A stretch of 64,000 nucleotides of DNA from Mycolicibacterium peregrinum (GCF_002102345.1 NZ_LQPP01000013.1:186001-250000); one strand, 5' to 3'; counted from the first letter of the stretch, positions 32,918 through 43,634 are shown. Numbers and translations are program-made. Notes: generated by a model not told the origin, from the sequence alone.

Positions 32918-34563
32918 ATCGCCGGCCCCAGCAGGTCGTCGGCGTCCTTGATGACGTAGCCGTAGCCCTGCTCGGCCAGGAAGCGCTGGCGGTGGGCGGC
33001 GTACTCCGCGTCCAACGAATCGCGTGACACCACGGAGTAGAACACCGCACCGCCTCCGTTGGCCTTGGGCCTCAGCAACCGGCCCAACCGCTGCGCCTCC
33101 TCCTGGCGGGAACCGAAAGTTCCCGAAACCTGAACGGCGACAGAGGCTTCCGGCAGGTCGATGGAGAAGTTCGCCACCTTGCTGACCACCAACGTGGAGA
33201 TCTCGCCGCGGCGGAACGCATCGAAGAGGGCCTCGCGCTCGGAGTTCTTCGTCGACCCCTGGATCACCGGCGCATTCAATTCCTCGCCCAGTTCCTCCAG
33301 CTGATCCAGGTACGCGCCGATCACCAGGGTCGGCTCGCCCGGGTGGCGTTCCAGGATCGAGCGGACCACCGCGATCTTGGTGTGCACCGTCGAGCAGAGC
33401 TTGTAGCGCTCCTCGGGTTCGGCGGTGGCGTAGAGCATGCGCTCGTTGTCGGTCATCGTCACCCGCACCTCGATGCACTCGGCGGGGGCGATCCAGCCCT
33501 GGGCCTCGATGTCCTTCCACGGTGCGTCGTAGCGCTTGGGCCCGATCAGCGAGAACACATCACCTTCGCGGCCGTCCTCACGGATCAGCGTCGCCGTCAG
33601 GCCCAGCCGCCGCCGGGACTGCAGGTCGGCGGTCATCCGGAACACCGGTGCCGGCAGCAGGTGAACCTCGTCGTAGATGATCAGGCCCCAGTCGCGGGTG
33701 TCGAAGATCTCCAGATGCTTGTACTCGCCCTTGGTGCGGCGGGTGATCACCTGGTATGTCGCGATGGTGACCGGCCGGATCTCCTTCTTCTCGCCCGAGT
33801 ACTCGCCGATCTCGTCCTCGGTCAGCGAGGTGCGGGCCACCAGTTCGCGTTTCCACTGCCGCCCGGCCACCGTATTTGTGACCAGGATCAGCGTCGTCGC
33901 GCCGGCCTTGGCCATCGCGGCCGCCCCGACCAGCGTCTTACCGGCCCCGCAGGGCAGCACCACCACGCCGGAGCCGCCCGCCCAGAACGAGTCGGCGGCC
34001 ATCTCCTGGTAGTCGCGCAGCGCCCAGCCATCCTGAGCCAATTCGATCGGATGGGCCTCGCCGTCGACATAGCCGGCCAGGTCCTCGGCCGGCCAGCCGA
34101 TCTTCAGCAGCATCTGCTTGACCCGGCCGCGCTCGCTGTTGTGCACGATCACGGTGTCGTCGTCGATGCGCGCGCCCAGCATCGGGGCGATCTTCTTGTT
34201 GCGCAGCACCTCGGCCAGCACGGCGCGGTCGAGGCTGACGAGCGTCAATCCGTGCGCCGGATGTTTGATCAGCTGCAGCCGCCCGTAGCGGCCCATCGTG
34301 TCCACGATGTCGACCAGCAGCGGCTGCGGTACCGGGTAGCGCGAGAAGCTGACCAGTGCATCCACCACCTGCTCGGCGTCGTGGCCGGCCGCGCGGGCGT
34401 TCCACAACGCCAACGGGGTGATGCGGTAGGTGTGCACGTGCTCTGGGGCGCGTTCCAGTTCGGCGAACGGTGCGATGGCGGCACGGGCCGCCCCGGCCTG
34501 CTCGTGGTCGACCTCGAGCAGCACCGTCTTGTCGGACTGCACGATCAGTGGGCCGTCAGTCAT
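32914..34563 (-). CDS. ercc3: XPB/Ssl2-type DNA repair helicase
   Basis: The 549-residue SF2 helicase has an N-terminal damage-recognition-like region, Walker A VVLPCGAGKTLVGA (near 210), the DEVH box in IIYDEVHLLPAP, the XPB RED motif in TATLIREDGRE, and helicase C motifs (VIQGSTKNSERE, QVSGTFGSRQEEAQRLGRLLR). It is the bacterial XPB homologue (Rv0861c), an ATP-driven 3'-5' helicase in nucleotide-excision repair. ATG 34563 before TDGPLIVQSDK is preferred over the six-residue longer start. In M. tuberculosis it neighbours fadB and Rv0862c; here both neighbours are displaced. Confidence 0.95.
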   Translation of the reverse strand: MTDGPLIVQSDKTVLLEVDHEQAGAARAAIAPFAELERAPEHVHTYRITPLALWNARAAGHDAEQVVDALVSFSRYPVPQPLLVDIVDTMGRYGRLQLIKHPAHGLTLVSLDRAVLAEVLRNKKIAPMLGARIDDDTVIVHNSERGRVKQMLLKIGWPAEDLAGYVDGEAHPIELAQDGWALRDYQEMAADSFWAGGSGVVVLPCGAGKTLVGAAAMAKAGATTLILVTNTVAGRQWKRELVARTSLTEDEIGEYSGEKKEIRPVTIATYQVITRRTKGEYKHLEIFDTRDWGLIIYDEVHLLPAPVFRMTADLQSRRRLGLTATLIREDGREGDVFSLIGPKRYDAPWKDIEAQGWIAPAECIEVRVTMTDNERMLYATAEPEERYKLCSTVHTKIAVVRSILERHPGEPTLVIGAYLDQLEELGEELNAPVIQGSTKNSEREALFDAFRRGEISTLVVSKVANFSIDLPEASVAVQVSGTFGSRQEEAQRLGRLLRPKANGGGAVFYSVVSRDSLDAEYAAHRQRFLAEQGYGYVIKDADDLLGPAI

Positions 34564-34645
34564 TCGCGGGATCCCATCCACTCATCGCGCGCATCGCGGG
34601 AGAATTCATCGGATCCCATTATCCCGAATCGGCCGACGCGCGCAT

Positions 34646-36079
34646 TCAGCGCGGGGCGGCCGTCGGCGCCGGCGGCGCTGCGCCACCGGCCGGCAGTGGC
34701 ACCTGCGGCACTCCCGGGGTGCCGACCGCACCGGCCAGCCAGGGCAGCGTGGTGCTCAACACTTCTTCGGCGAACGGCCAGTCGTGCTTCCCCGGCAGCG
34801 CCGTGATCGCACAGGTGATGCCGTGGCTGCGGCCCAGGTCGCACAGGGTGTGCGCAGCCTCGGTCTGATCACCGGGGTTGCCTCCGGCGTCCTGCCCGCC
34901 GAGGCCGACCGCATCCGGATTGGCCGGATGCGCGCCGCGTTTGACCGGGGCGTCCGAGGAGATCACGAACCAACCGGACACGCCCTGGTATCTGCCGTGC
35001 TTGTCGATCACGGTGGCGGGGTCGAAGGTGGCCCAGGCCGTAGAGTCCCCGCCGTACAGGCGCGCGATGGTCTGCTCCCTGGTCCCCGCATTCGGGCCGG
35101 TGTCCCCGGCGATGTCGACGAACGAACTGAACAACTCCGGATGCATCACGGTCAGATCTACCGCGCAGGTTCCGCCCATCGACCAGCCGACCACACCCCA
35201 GCCGCTGTCGCGCACGCCGAAGGTACTGGTCAGATACGGCGGTACGTCCATGGTGAGATGGTCGGCGACGTTCCCGCGCGGGCCGTTGACGCATTCGGTG
35301 TCGTTGTTGAAGGAGCCGCCGACGTCGACGAAGACGAACACCGGGGTGTTGCCGCCGTGCTCGGCGGCGAAAGCGTCGATGGTGGCCAGCGCGTTGCCGC
35401 TGCGTGCCCAATCGGCCGGGGTGTTGAACTCACCGGCGATCATCATCACCACCGGCAGCGCAGGCGCCGATGGCGCAAACCAGGCCGGAGGTAGGTACAC
35501 GAGTTCGTCGCGGTGCTTGAAGCCGGACTCGTCGGCGGGAATCGTGACGGACACCAACTCACCATGGGACGGAATCTCGCCTCGTTGACGCTGGTCGAGT
35601 GCGGTGGCCAGGTCGGTCTCACCCGGTAGCGGGCCGGCCGTCACCTCGTTCCACAGGGCGGTGACCGTGGGGAAGTAGCCGACCCAGAGGTTGACCGAGA
35701 CGCCCACGCTGAGCAGACACAACGGAACCGCGGCCACTGAAGCGGTCCGCCGGCGCCAGCGGCTGCCACGCCAGCCCAGGGCCAGCACGGCCACGGCCAA
35801 CCCGGTCAACCCGATCCAGATCCACAACGCCGCCGGTGCGGGATCTCCCGCGAGCCCCTGCGAATGGACGAACCAGCGGGCCCAAGCCGTCAGGCCGAGG
35901 CCGACCGCGATCGCACACGGCAGCCAGATCAGGCGCCAGCGCCGGGTGCGCCAGCCGATCGCGGCGATCAGCGCCACGCCCGCCAGCACCCACAATGTCG
36001 GGGGCAGCCAACCGTGCAGCAGCGACACTCCCCGGTATGCCGGGGGTACCTGGTCCGCTGCCGTCAACATCGTTGTCAC
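34646..36079 (-). CDS. Membrane-anchored esterase of the antigen-85/esterase-D type
   Basis: The 477-residue protein has about four membrane helices (20-150) followed by an exported-side alpha/beta-hydrolase: LVYLPPAWF, DVGGSFNNDTECVN, nucleophile Ser in WGVVGWSMGGTCAVDL, and a late His in LPGKHDWPFAEEV. The tail is Pro/Ala-rich. Relatives include antigen 85-like and S-formylglutathione-hydrolase-like esterases (the Rv1288/Rv0519c type). It lies between xpb and the Rv0862c homologue, adjacent genes in M. tuberculosis, so it is an insertion there. Acyl substrate unknown; a cell-envelope ester is plausible. Confidence 0.85.
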   Translation of the reverse strand: MTTMLTAADQVPPAYRGVSLLHGWLPPTLWVLAGVALIAAIGWRTRRWRLIWLPCAIAVGLGLTAWARWFVHSQGLAGDPAPAALWIWIGLTGLAVAVLALGWRGSRWRRRTASVAAVPLCLLSVGVSVNLWVGYFPTVTALWNEVTAGPLPGETDLATALDQRQRGEIPSHGELVSVTIPADESGFKHRDELVYLPPAWFAPSAPALPVVMMIAGEFNTPADWARSGNALATIDAFAAEHGGNTPVFVFVDVGGSFNNDTECVNGPRGNVADHLTMDVPPYLTSTFGVRDSGWGVVGWSMGGTCAVDLTVMHPELFSSFVDIAGDTGPNAGTREQTIARLYGGDSTAWATFDPATVIDKHGRYQGVSGWFVISSDAPVKRGAHPANPDAVGLGGQDAGGNPGDQTEAAHTLCDLGRSHGITCAITALPGKHDWPFAEEVLSTTLPWLAGAVGTPGVPQVPLPAGGAAPPAPTAAPR

Positions 36080-36123
36080 ACCGCCATATTGGTGAACCGC
36101 TCTGTGAGCACGCTGTGTCGTGG

Positions 36124-38382
36124 CTAGTCGGAGTCGGCCGACACCACCGACGTGACCCGGTGGATGGCGAACTCGCGGACCCTTCCGGCGGCCGGATCGA
36201 ACGCGGTCAACTGGCCGCCGCGCACATTGATGGGGGACACCACCCGCTGTGTGGCCACCCCGGCCGGGTCGACGTAGCCGATCACCACAGAGGTCTGGTT
36301 GATCGCGGCTTCCTGCAACTGGGTGATGGCCATCGCCGGATCGAGGCGCACGCTGGCGAACGGACCGGCGGCCACCTTGCGCAGCACCGCCACGATCGCA
36401 CCAAGGGTCTGGGCGGTCGGCGGAGTGGACGGCCGGTAGACGCGGCGCCGGGACGGTGCGACCACGCGTGCGCCGCGGGCCCTGATGTCGACGACGGTGC
36501 CGGTGGAATCCTCGGCGGCCGGGGCGAATCCGGCCTCGCGCAACACTGTCAGTACGTCGGCGATGGGTGCCTGGGACACCGCCACGGTAGGCGCCAGCAG
36601 TCGCAGCTCGAGGCGGTCGGCACCCGGCGAGGCCACTGCCTGAGCCAGCAGTGCCGGATCCTCACATCGCAGGAACGACGTGGCCATGCCGACCCGCAGC
36701 TGGCCGTGCCGGCGAGCGACATCGTCGATCAGATATGTCAACCCTTGCGGCACCGGAGTTTTCGAGTGTTTCTCGAACAGGGTGTGCAGCTCGCTCGCGG
36801 TCCGCCCGGCATCGAGGGCGCGCCGGATCGACGCTTCGCTGATCCGGTAGACCATCGCCGCGCCCGCCGATTCGACGGTGGCCACCTCGGCCAGGTGCTC
36901 GGCCAGATCCCGCTCCAGCGGGCCGGGCACGATCACCGTCAGGTCGGCCTGCAGCAGGAAGTGGTCGAGCGGCTTGGGCAGCGCCTTGGCCATCGCGGCC
37001 AGCACGTCCTCGTCGGGATCGCCGGCGAGCAGACCGCGGGCCGGGGTGCTGATCGCCCCGCGGCCCACCATGCCCAGCGCGTGCGCCTCGGCGAGCAACC
37101 CGCTGACGGTGTCCGGTTGCAGGCGCAGCGCCCAGCGTGGCCGCCGCCAGACCATCGCCCGGGCGGCCTCCGCACCGTTGACCCCGGCGCCCGGATCCAG
37201 CTCGGCCAACACGCTCAGCAGTAGCCTGCGGTCGAGGGGAGCCGCCGTCGAATACAGCGAATCCGACAGTGCGGCAAAGGGTTTGTTGTCCGGCCCGCGG
37301 CTACCGATCAGAGCGGGGCGGGCCGGCAGGTCCAGCCAGGTCGAGGCCAACAGGTGCCAGCGGGTGGCGGTGGTGGATTCGACGAACCGGTCGGCGGCCA
37401 CCGTCGGCGCCCAGTACGGCCCGGTCCCGTCACCCGGGTCTGGTTCGGGCATCCCCGCAGCGATCAGCCCCGCCCCGGCGGCCAGTTCCAGCAGCAGTCC
37501 CAACCGGGGTTCCTCGATGCCGGTGGTCTTGGCCAACCGTTTCACGTCACGCACCCCGAGGCCGCCGTTGCGTAACTCGGGAATCGGTGTGCTGCCGAGG
37601 GTTTCGATGATCAGGTCGATCTCGCGCAGCAGGTCGATCGCCGCTCCGGCAGCCGCCGCGTCCACATCGGCAGGTGTCGTCGACGACGTCTGAAGCGCCG
37701 GCGTGGTCAACTCGACCGGGCCGGGAGCCTCGCCCCGCATCACCTGGCCGACCAGCCGCGGCAGGATCACCGTGTCGTCGTCGATCCGGCGCAGCAGCCC
37801 GGCTTCCAGCAGCCGCCGCACCGGCCGGTCCGGCGGGGTGTCCGGCGCCGCGTCGCGGGTGCGGCCCACGGGCGAACCCTCCAACAACCGCGCCAGCAGA
37901 TCGTTCTGCGCGTCGTCGAGCCCGTTGAGCAGGCCGGAGATCTCCTCGGCACTGCGCGCGGCCACCTCGACGGTGGCCTGACCGACAACCCAGGGCAGGC
38001 CCGTGGCCACCTCGGGCGCCACCCGGACCTCGGCCTCGCCCCACACCAGGGCCCGCTCGCGCAGATCGTCCAGCGCGTCGGTCAGCTCGTTCGCGCCGAC
38101 CCGATCGTCCAACAGTTCACCCAGCTGCGACACCGGCACGGCGTGGGCGTCGGCGTGCAGGACCAGCAGCGCATCCAGGATCGCCAGCCGCCGGAAGTCC
38201 AGGGAATCGGTGGCAGCCTTGACCGACTGACGTGAGGTCGCACGCGCAGCCAGCGCGGCGATAGTTCCCGGTGGCGGCTGGCTGAGGTCGGGCCGCAGCT
38301 CCAGCAGGCGGATCAGGGCCTTGTCATCGAGGTCGGACAGCCAGGCACCCAGCGGGAATCCGGGAGTCTGTGCGGCGGTCAT
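36124..38382 (-). CDS. Helicase-associated protein with XPB/Ssl2 N-terminal-type domain (Rv0862c-like)
   Basis: The 752-residue product lacks any Walker motif. It begins FPLGAWLSDLDDKALIRLLELRPDLSQPPPGTIAALAAR, several wHTH-like repeats follow, and the C-terminal third (VLTVLREAGFAPAAEDSTG, RRRVYRPSTPP, VVIGYVDPAGVATQRVVSPINVRGGQLTAFDPAAGR split) resembles WYL-like or XPB-N domain modules. Homologues lie beside xpb and are thought to act with it. ATG 38382 follows the family start. Function in DNA repair is by association. Rv0863 is divergent, 109 bp away. Confidence 0.85.
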   Translation of the reverse strand: MTAAQTPGFPLGAWLSDLDDKALIRLLELRPDLSQPPPGTIAALAARATSRQSVKAATDSLDFRRLAILDALLVLHADAHAVPVSQLGELLDDRVGANELTDALDDLRERALVWGEAEVRVAPEVATGLPWVVGQATVEVAARSAEEISGLLNGLDDAQNDLLARLLEGSPVGRTRDAAPDTPPDRPVRRLLEAGLLRRIDDDTVILPRLVGQVMRGEAPGPVELTTPALQTSSTTPADVDAAAAGAAIDLLREIDLIIETLGSTPIPELRNGGLGVRDVKRLAKTTGIEEPRLGLLLELAAGAGLIAAGMPEPDPGDGTGPYWAPTVAADRFVESTTATRWHLLASTWLDLPARPALIGSRGPDNKPFAALSDSLYSTAAPLDRRLLLSVLAELDPGAGVNGAEAARAMVWRRPRWALRLQPDTVSGLLAEAHALGMVGRGAISTPARGLLAGDPDEDVLAAMAKALPKPLDHFLLQADLTVIVPGPLERDLAEHLAEVATVESAGAAMVYRISEASIRRALDAGRTASELHTLFEKHSKTPVPQGLTYLIDDVARRHGQLRVGMATSFLRCEDPALLAQAVASPGADRLELRLLAPTVAVSQAPIADVLTVLREAGFAPAAEDSTGTVVDIRARGARVVAPSRRRVYRPSTPPTAQTLGAIVAVLRKVAAGPFASVRLDPAMAITQLQEAAINQTSVVIGYVDPAGVATQRVVSPINVRGGQLTAFDPAAGRVREFAIHRVTSVVSADSD

Positions 38383-38491
38383 ATCCTGACCAGCGTAAAG
38401 CAGCCCGCGCGATCCCTCTCCCGGCTCTCCCCCGCAAGCGGGAGGAACCTCCAGCCCGCCGGTCTCGCCTCCGGTGAAGGAGCCTGCCACA

Positions 38492-38689
38492 ATGTGGAGC
38501 GTGGCTGACAACAAGAAGAACCATTACGTCGACAACGGCTGGCCCGTGCTCTCCGACGGCGATGATCACGCCGTGAGTGAGCTCGCCACCGACCGCACCG
38601 GCGCGCTGTCCCCGTTCGGCGACCTCACCTTTCCGTTGCCGGCCGAGGAGCTGCCCTTCATCCAGTCGGCCACCGTCGTCAACAGGTAG
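38492..38689 (+). CDS. Small conserved mycobacterial protein (Rv0863-like)
   Basis: The 65-residue, acidic soluble protein reads [20 protein letters not shown] and ends [13 protein letters not shown]. It has no domain I recognise. ATG 38492 has GAAGGAG nine bases upstream; GTG 38474 and GTG 38501 are weaker options. Position (between the Rv0862c homologue and moaC) matches Rv0863. moaC follows after 2 bp, so it leads the moaC-mog-moaE operon. Function unknown. Confidence 0.75.
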   Translation: MWSVADNKKNHYVDNGWPVLSDGDDHAVSELATDRTGALSPFGDLTFPLPAEELPFIQSATVVNR

Positions 38690-38691
38690 TA

Positions 38692-39177
38692 GTGGGACTG
38701 TCGCACCTCGACGAGTCCGGCGCGGCGCACATGGTCGACGTCACGGCCAAGGACGTCACCAAACGCGTCGCGGTGGCCGTGGGCACCGTGCGTACCCGCC
38801 CCGATGTGGTGGCTCTCATCGCCTCGGGCGGCCTGCCGAAGGGTGACGCCCTGGCCACGGCTCGCGTGGCTGGGATCCTGGCCGCCAAGCGGACTCCCGA
38901 GTTGATTCCGCTGTGCCATCAGTTGGCGCTGACCGGCGTCGACGTGGACTTCGACGCCCGCGACGCCGACGTCACCATCACCGCCACCGTGCGCAGCACC
39001 GACCGCACCGGCGTCGAGATGGAAGCCCTGACCGCGGTGAGCGTGGCCGCGCTGACGCTGTACGACATGATCAAGGCTGTCGACCCCGCCGCGCGCATCG
39101 ACGACATCAAGGTGCTGCGCAAAGAAGGCGGTAAAACGGGAGTATGGGAAAGCCCGGCGGAAAAAACTCAGCGGTGA
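38692..39177 (+). CDS. moaC: Cyclic pyranopterin monophosphate synthase MoaC
   Basis: This 161-residue MoaC has the family features [48 protein letters not shown] with the conserved cysteine-histidine, [21 protein letters not shown], and [13 protein letters not shown] with the catalytic lysines. It converts the MoaA product to cyclic pyranopterin in molybdenum-cofactor synthesis. It starts with GTG and overlaps mog at its stop. It corresponds to moaC2 (Rv0864) by synteny. Confidence 0.95.
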   Translation: MGLSHLDESGAAHMVDVTAKDVTKRVAVAVGTVRTRPDVVALIASGGLPKGDALATARVAGILAAKRTPELIPLCHQLALTGVDVDFDARDADVTITATVRSTDRTGVEMEALTAVSVAALTLYDMIKAVDPAARIDDIKVLRKEGGKTGVWESPAEKTQR

Positions 39178-39653
39178 CGCGTTCGGCGCGGGTCATCATC
39201 GCCTCCACCCGTGCCGCAGCAGGGGTGTACGACGACCGGACGGGCCCCCTCATCGTCGGCTGGCTCTCCGATCGTGGTTATGACGTCACCGAGCAGATGG
39301 TGGTCGCCGACGGACACGCGGTCGGCGATGCCCTGCGCGCCGCGCTGGCCGAGCACGTCGACCTGATCATCACCTCCGGTGGCACCGGCATCTCACCTAC
39401 CGATGCGACACCGGAATCCACAATCGCTGTACTCGACTATCAAATCCCCGGCCTGGCCGACGCCATCCGTCGCGCCGGCGTGCACAAGGTGCCCACCGCG
39501 GTGTTGTCCCGCGGGGTCTGCGGCGTCGCCGGGCGCACGCTGGTCATCAACCTGCCCGGCTCGCCGGGTGGGGTCAAGGACGGGCTGGGGGTGCTGGCCG
39601 GCGTGCTGGAGCATGCGCTGGATCAGCTGAGCGGTAAGGACCACAACAGGTGA
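39174..39653 (+). CDS. mog: Molybdopterin adenylyltransferase / MoaB-Mog family
   Basis: The 159-residue protein has the MPT-binding fold: [44 protein letters not shown] (nucleotide loop) and [18 protein letters not shown]. It adenylylates molybdopterin before metal insertion. GTG 39174 overlaps the moaC stop (GTGA), the spacing used throughout this operon; ATG 39144 in the same frame would overlap moaC by 34 bp and is less likely. It corresponds to Rv0865. Confidence 0.93.
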   Translation: MTRSARVIIASTRAAAGVYDDRTGPLIVGWLSDRGYDVTEQMVVADGHAVGDALRAALAEHVDLIITSGGTGISPTDATPESTIAVLDYQIPGLADAIRRAGVHKVPTAVLSRGVCGVAGRTLVINLPGSPGGVKDGLGVLAGVLEHALDQLSGKDHNR

Positions 39654-40078
39654 GTGCATCCGTCGTACGCGTCGATCTGACCGAGACGCCCATCTCATTG
39701 ACCGAATACGAGGCGCTGGTGGCCCATGAGGCGGCCGGAGCCGTGGTCGGCTTCTCCGGGGTGGTGCGCGATCACGACGGTGGCCGTTCGGTCATCCGGC
39801 TCGACTACTCCGCGCACCCCAACGCACTTCAGACCTTGGAGGAAGTGGCCGCCGAAGTCGCCGCACAGGCCACCGGGGTACGGGCGATCGCGGTCAGCCA
39901 CCGCATCGGCACCCTGCAAATAGGAGACGCCGCCCTGGTGGCCGCTGTGGCAGCGGACCATCGCAGGGCGGCGTTCGAAACCTGTGCCCGTCTCGTCGAT
40001 ACCGTCAAAGAGCGGCTTCCGGTGTGGAAGCACCAGTACTTCTCCGACGGCACCGACGAATGGGTCGGCTCGGCCTGA
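39650..40078 (+). CDS. moaE: Molybdopterin synthase catalytic subunit MoaE
   Basis: The 142-residue MoaE shows [47 protein letters not shown], and [21 protein letters not shown] with the catalytic lysine. It pairs with MoaD to insert sulfur into precursor Z. It starts by GTGA overlap with mog and is the last gene of the plus-strand Moco operon; the partner moaD lies 1.2 kb away on the opposite strand beyond rpfA. It corresponds to moaE2 (Rv0866). Confidence 0.95.
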   Translation: MSASVVRVDLTETPISLTEYEALVAHEAAGAVVGFSGVVRDHDGGRSVIRLDYSAHPNALQTLEEVAAEVAAQATGVRAIAVSHRIGTLQIGDAALVAAVAADHRRAAFETCARLVDTVKERLPVWKHQYFSDGTDEWVGSA

Positions 40079-40081
40079 AAC

Positions 40082-41067
<986 letters not shown>

Positions 41068-41277
41068 TTCGGTATGAGGGTGGGCCAACTGATTAGGGTC
41101 CGTTGACTTGGGAATGAACGGTAACTGCTACCCGCTATCCCGTCACCTTTAGCGGCCTCGGGCGTTTTCGATCCGAGCAAACTCTAAAAGTTGTTTAAAG
41201 GTGCAGGTTATTTCTGCGTTGTCGCAGGTGGGTGAGGCGCTCCACCCCGCCGTAGCCAGCTCGTGACCATTTCGTTA

Positions 41278-41293
41278 TGTGATGCAAATCACG
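41278..41293. promoter_or_regulatory. CRP/Cmr-type palindrome upstream of rpfA
   Basis: TGTGATGCAAATCACG differs in one base from the consensus TGTGA-N6-TCACA. It abuts the moaD stop and lies 210 bp upstream of the riboswitch. In M. tuberculosis the cAMP receptor protein (Rv3676) binds upstream of rpfA, so this is the probable orthologous site; the transcription start is not resolved. Confidence 0.75.
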
Positions 41294-41557
41294 TTAGCCA
41301 CCGGCGAAGGGGGGTAACACATCGATCGTCTGCTGCGTTGATATCGGCTTGCCCATATCGCGGACGGCCACCCCGTCCGCCAGGTATGAGCAGCGCTTTA
41401 GCACGCGCCCGAGCTCCGCGTCGCGACCGCTGAGATGCTCGACGAGCGTCGCGATCGTGCTGCCCTGCGCCAAACCTAACGTTTCCGTATCAACTCCGGC
41501 TGCGGCGGCCGCGGCAGCGAAATAGCGGACCGTAACGGCCATGGTGTGCCCTGTCAT
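41294..41557 (-). CDS. moaD: Molybdopterin synthase small subunit MoaD
   Basis: The 87-residue ubiquitin-like protein ends in DVLPPFAGG, the required C-terminal Gly-Gly that is thiocarboxylated to donate sulfur. VTVRYFAAAAAAAGVDTETL is the first strand-helix. The annotated start directly follows the moaA stop (TAG then ATG); a second ATG five codons in (41542) is equally possible. It corresponds to moaD2 (Rv0868c). It is last in the yccF-moaA-moaD unit, read towards rpfA. Confidence 0.92.
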   Translation of the reverse strand: MTGHTMAVTVRYFAAAAAAAGVDTETLGLAQGSTIATLVEHLSGRDAELGRVLKRCSYLADGVAVRDMGKPISTQQTIDVLPPFAGG

Positions 41558-42631
41558 CTAGCCGCCGATCGCGCTCATCGGCCGGGCGGGCTGCACGAAA
41601 TCAGGATTGTTGATGCCGTGCCCCGCGGGCTTGCCCCACATCGCCGTCCGCCAGGCCGCCTCGATGTCGGCGTCGTCGGCGCCACCGCGCAGCAGGGCGC
41701 GAAGATCGCTCTCCTCGGTGGAGAACAGGCAACTGCGGATCTGGCCGTCGGCGGTCAGCCTGGTGCGGTCACAGGCCGAACAGAAGGCGTGCGACACCGA
41801 GGCGATCACCCCGACGGTGCCCGCGGGGTGCTCGGCGCCGGCGGCGACCTGCCACAGCTCGGCGGGCGCCGAGCCGCGCGGCTTCGGATCGGTCCGCAGG
41901 TCGAAGTGCTTCCGCAAGGTGGCCAGGATGGTGTCGGCGTCGATCACCGTGCCGCGCTGCCAGGTGTGCCCGGCGTCCAGGGGCATCTGTTCGATGATCC
42001 GCAGTTGGTAACCGTGGTCCAGGCAGTAGCCCAACAGGGTCACGGCGTCGTCGAGGCCCGACACCGGATCCAGCACTGCGTTGACCTTCACCGGAGCCAA
42101 CCCGGCCGCCTTGGCGGCCGCCAGACCGTCCAGCACGTCGGCCAGCCGGTCCCGACGGGTGATGCGGGCGAAGTGGGCGGCGTCGACGCTGTCCAGGGAG
42201 ACGTTGATCCGGTCCAGGCCGGCCTGCCGCAGACCGGCGGCGCGCCGGGCCAGCCCGATACCGTTGGTGGTCAGCGTGATCTCCGGGCGGGGGCGCAGTG
42301 CTGCCGCGGCAGCCACCACATCCTCCAGATGGCGGGTGACCAACGGTTCGCCGCCGGTGAACCGCACGCTGGTGATGCCCAGGCGGGTGACCGCGATGCG
42401 CAACAGCCGGCTCAGTTCGGCAGTGCTCAGCAGTGCCTCGCCGGGCAACCAGTCCAGGCCCTCGGCGGGCATGCAGTATGTGCAGCGCAGATTGCACTTG
42501 TCGGTCAGCGAGACCCGAAGATCGGTGGCCACGCGGCCGTAGGTGTCGACCAGCGGCCCCGTGGTCGGGGCCGGGTCGAGAGGCGGGGCGGACCTGTTCA
42601 CCGACGGGATCCCGAGCGAGGTCAGGGTCAT
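41558..42631 (-). CDS. moaA: GTP 3',8-cyclase MoaA
   Basis: The 357-residue radical SAM enzyme has DKCNLRCTYCMP (SAM cluster), TGGEPLVTRHLEDVV, NVSLDSVDAAHFARITRRD, the second-cluster FCSACDRTRLTADGQIRSCLF and the C-terminal SAIGG double glycine needed for activity. It performs the first step of molybdenum-cofactor synthesis. ATG 42631 gives a normal N-terminus and overlaps the upstream yccF gene (ATGA). It corresponds to moaA2 (Rv0869c). Confidence 0.95.
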   Translation of the reverse strand: MTLTSLGIPSVNRSAPPLDPAPTTGPLVDTYGRVATDLRVSLTDKCNLRCTYCMPAEGLDWLPGEALLSTAELSRLLRIAVTRLGITSVRFTGGEPLVTRHLEDVVAAAAALRPRPEITLTTNGIGLARRAAGLRQAGLDRINVSLDSVDAAHFARITRRDRLADVLDGLAAAKAAGLAPVKVNAVLDPVSGLDDAVTLLGYCLDHGYQLRIIEQMPLDAGHTWQRGTVIDADTILATLRKHFDLRTDPKPRGSAPAELWQVAAGAEHPAGTVGVIASVSHAFCSACDRTRLTADGQIRSCLFSTEESDLRALLRGGADDADIEAAWRTAMWGKPAGHGINNPDFVQPARPMSAIGG

Positions 42632-43020
42632 ACCGCGGCCTTGAGCGAGTCGACCGGGACGATCTCCTTGCCCAGCGGCACCAGCGAGACCGGGATCAGC
42701 TTGAGATCGGCCAGTGCCAGCGGGATACCGATGATCGTCACCGCCATGGCCACCGCGCTCACCAGATGCCCCAGCGCCAGCCACCAGCCGAACAGGACTA
42801 TCCAGATGATGTTGCCGACCAGGGCACCGGGTCGGGTGCCCGGCTTGTCCACGATGGTGCGGCCGAACGGCCACAGGGCATAGGAGGCGATGCGCAGCGA
42901 GGCGAACCCGAACGGGATGGTGATGATCAGGACGAAACAGATCAGCGCGGCCAGCAGGTATCCCAGCGCCAACCACAGGCCGCCGAAGACCAACCAGATG
43001 ATGTTCAGGATCACTCGCAT
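42628..43020 (-). CDS. YccF-domain inner-membrane protein
   Basis: The 130-residue membrane protein contains two similar YccF modules (ILNIIWLVFGGLWLALGYL and GNIIWIVLFGWWLALGHLV), each followed by a hydrophobic helix with IPFG or IPLA. YccF proteins are small inner-membrane proteins of unknown function. Synteny gives Rv0870c. It leads the moaA-moaD unit but has no known Moco role; it may only share the promoter. cspB is divergent, 163 bp away. Confidence 0.87.
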   Translation of the reverse strand: MRVILNIIWLVFGGLWLALGYLLAALICFVLIITIPFGFASLRIASYALWPFGRTIVDKPGTRPGALVGNIIWIVLFGWWLALGHLVSAVAMAVTIIGIPLALADLKLIPVSLVPLGKEIVPVDSLKAAV

Positions 43021-43183
43021 TACCGGCGCATCTCTCTCCCAGAGGTGGTTCCAAGCCTACCGAGTAATAGGGGTGAAGCACCCAGTCAGGTCCGAGTAAG
43101 ATCGCTCCATCGCGTCCCGGCGCTGACGGGGCGCGAGCTTTATGTGTGTAGGTAGTTCTGACAAGACGAGCGGGTGAGTAGCA

Positions 43184-43594
43184 GTGCCGACCGGCAAGGT
43201 GAAGTGGTACGACGCCGAAAAGGGCTTCGGCTTTGTGTCCCAAGAGGACGGCGAGGACGTCTATGTGCGTTCCTCGGCATTGCCCGCGGGTGTCGAGGGC
43301 CTCAAGGCCGGTCAACGTGTCGAGTTCGGAGTGGCTGCCGGCCGTCGTGGCCCGCAGGCGTTGAGCCTCAAGCTCATCGACCCGCCGCCGAGCCTGGCCC
43401 GGTCGCGGCGCGAGGCCGAGCGGCCCGAGCACAAGCACACGCCCGATGAGCTGCACGGCATGGTTTCGGACATGATCACACTGCTCGAGGACATCGTGCA
43501 GCCCGAGCTGCGCAAGGGTCGCTACCCCGACCGCAAGGTCGCGCGCCGGGTGTCCGAGGTGGTCAAGGCCGTCGCGCAGGAGCTCGACGCCTAG
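43184..43594 (+). CDS. cspB: Cold-shock domain protein CspB, long form
   Basis: The 136-residue protein has an N-terminal cold-shock domain ([29 protein letters not shown] with RNP1 KGFGFV and RNP2 VYVR) and a C-terminal helical extension of about 65 residues ([34 protein letters not shown]), making it longer than standard 67-residue Csp. This long form is typical of mycobacterial CspB (Rv0871). It binds single-stranded nucleic acid. GTG start; the 163-base leader has no recognised thermosensor. Confidence 0.93.
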   Translation: MPTGKVKWYDAEKGFGFVSQEDGEDVYVRSSALPAGVEGLKAGQRVEFGVAAGRRGPQALSLKLIDPPPSLARSRREAERPEHKHTPDELHGMVSDMITLLEDIVQPELRKGRYPDRKVARRVSEVVKAVAQELDA

Positions 43595-43634
43595 TACCGG
43601 CACGCCGGGCTGGTCTCGAGCGCAAGATGTAGGT

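Noticed and set aside
42640-43603. Long N-terminal extension of the moaA frame across yccF and cspB
   Set aside because: It crosses two real genes and lacks homology; moaA begins at the ATG coupled to yccF.
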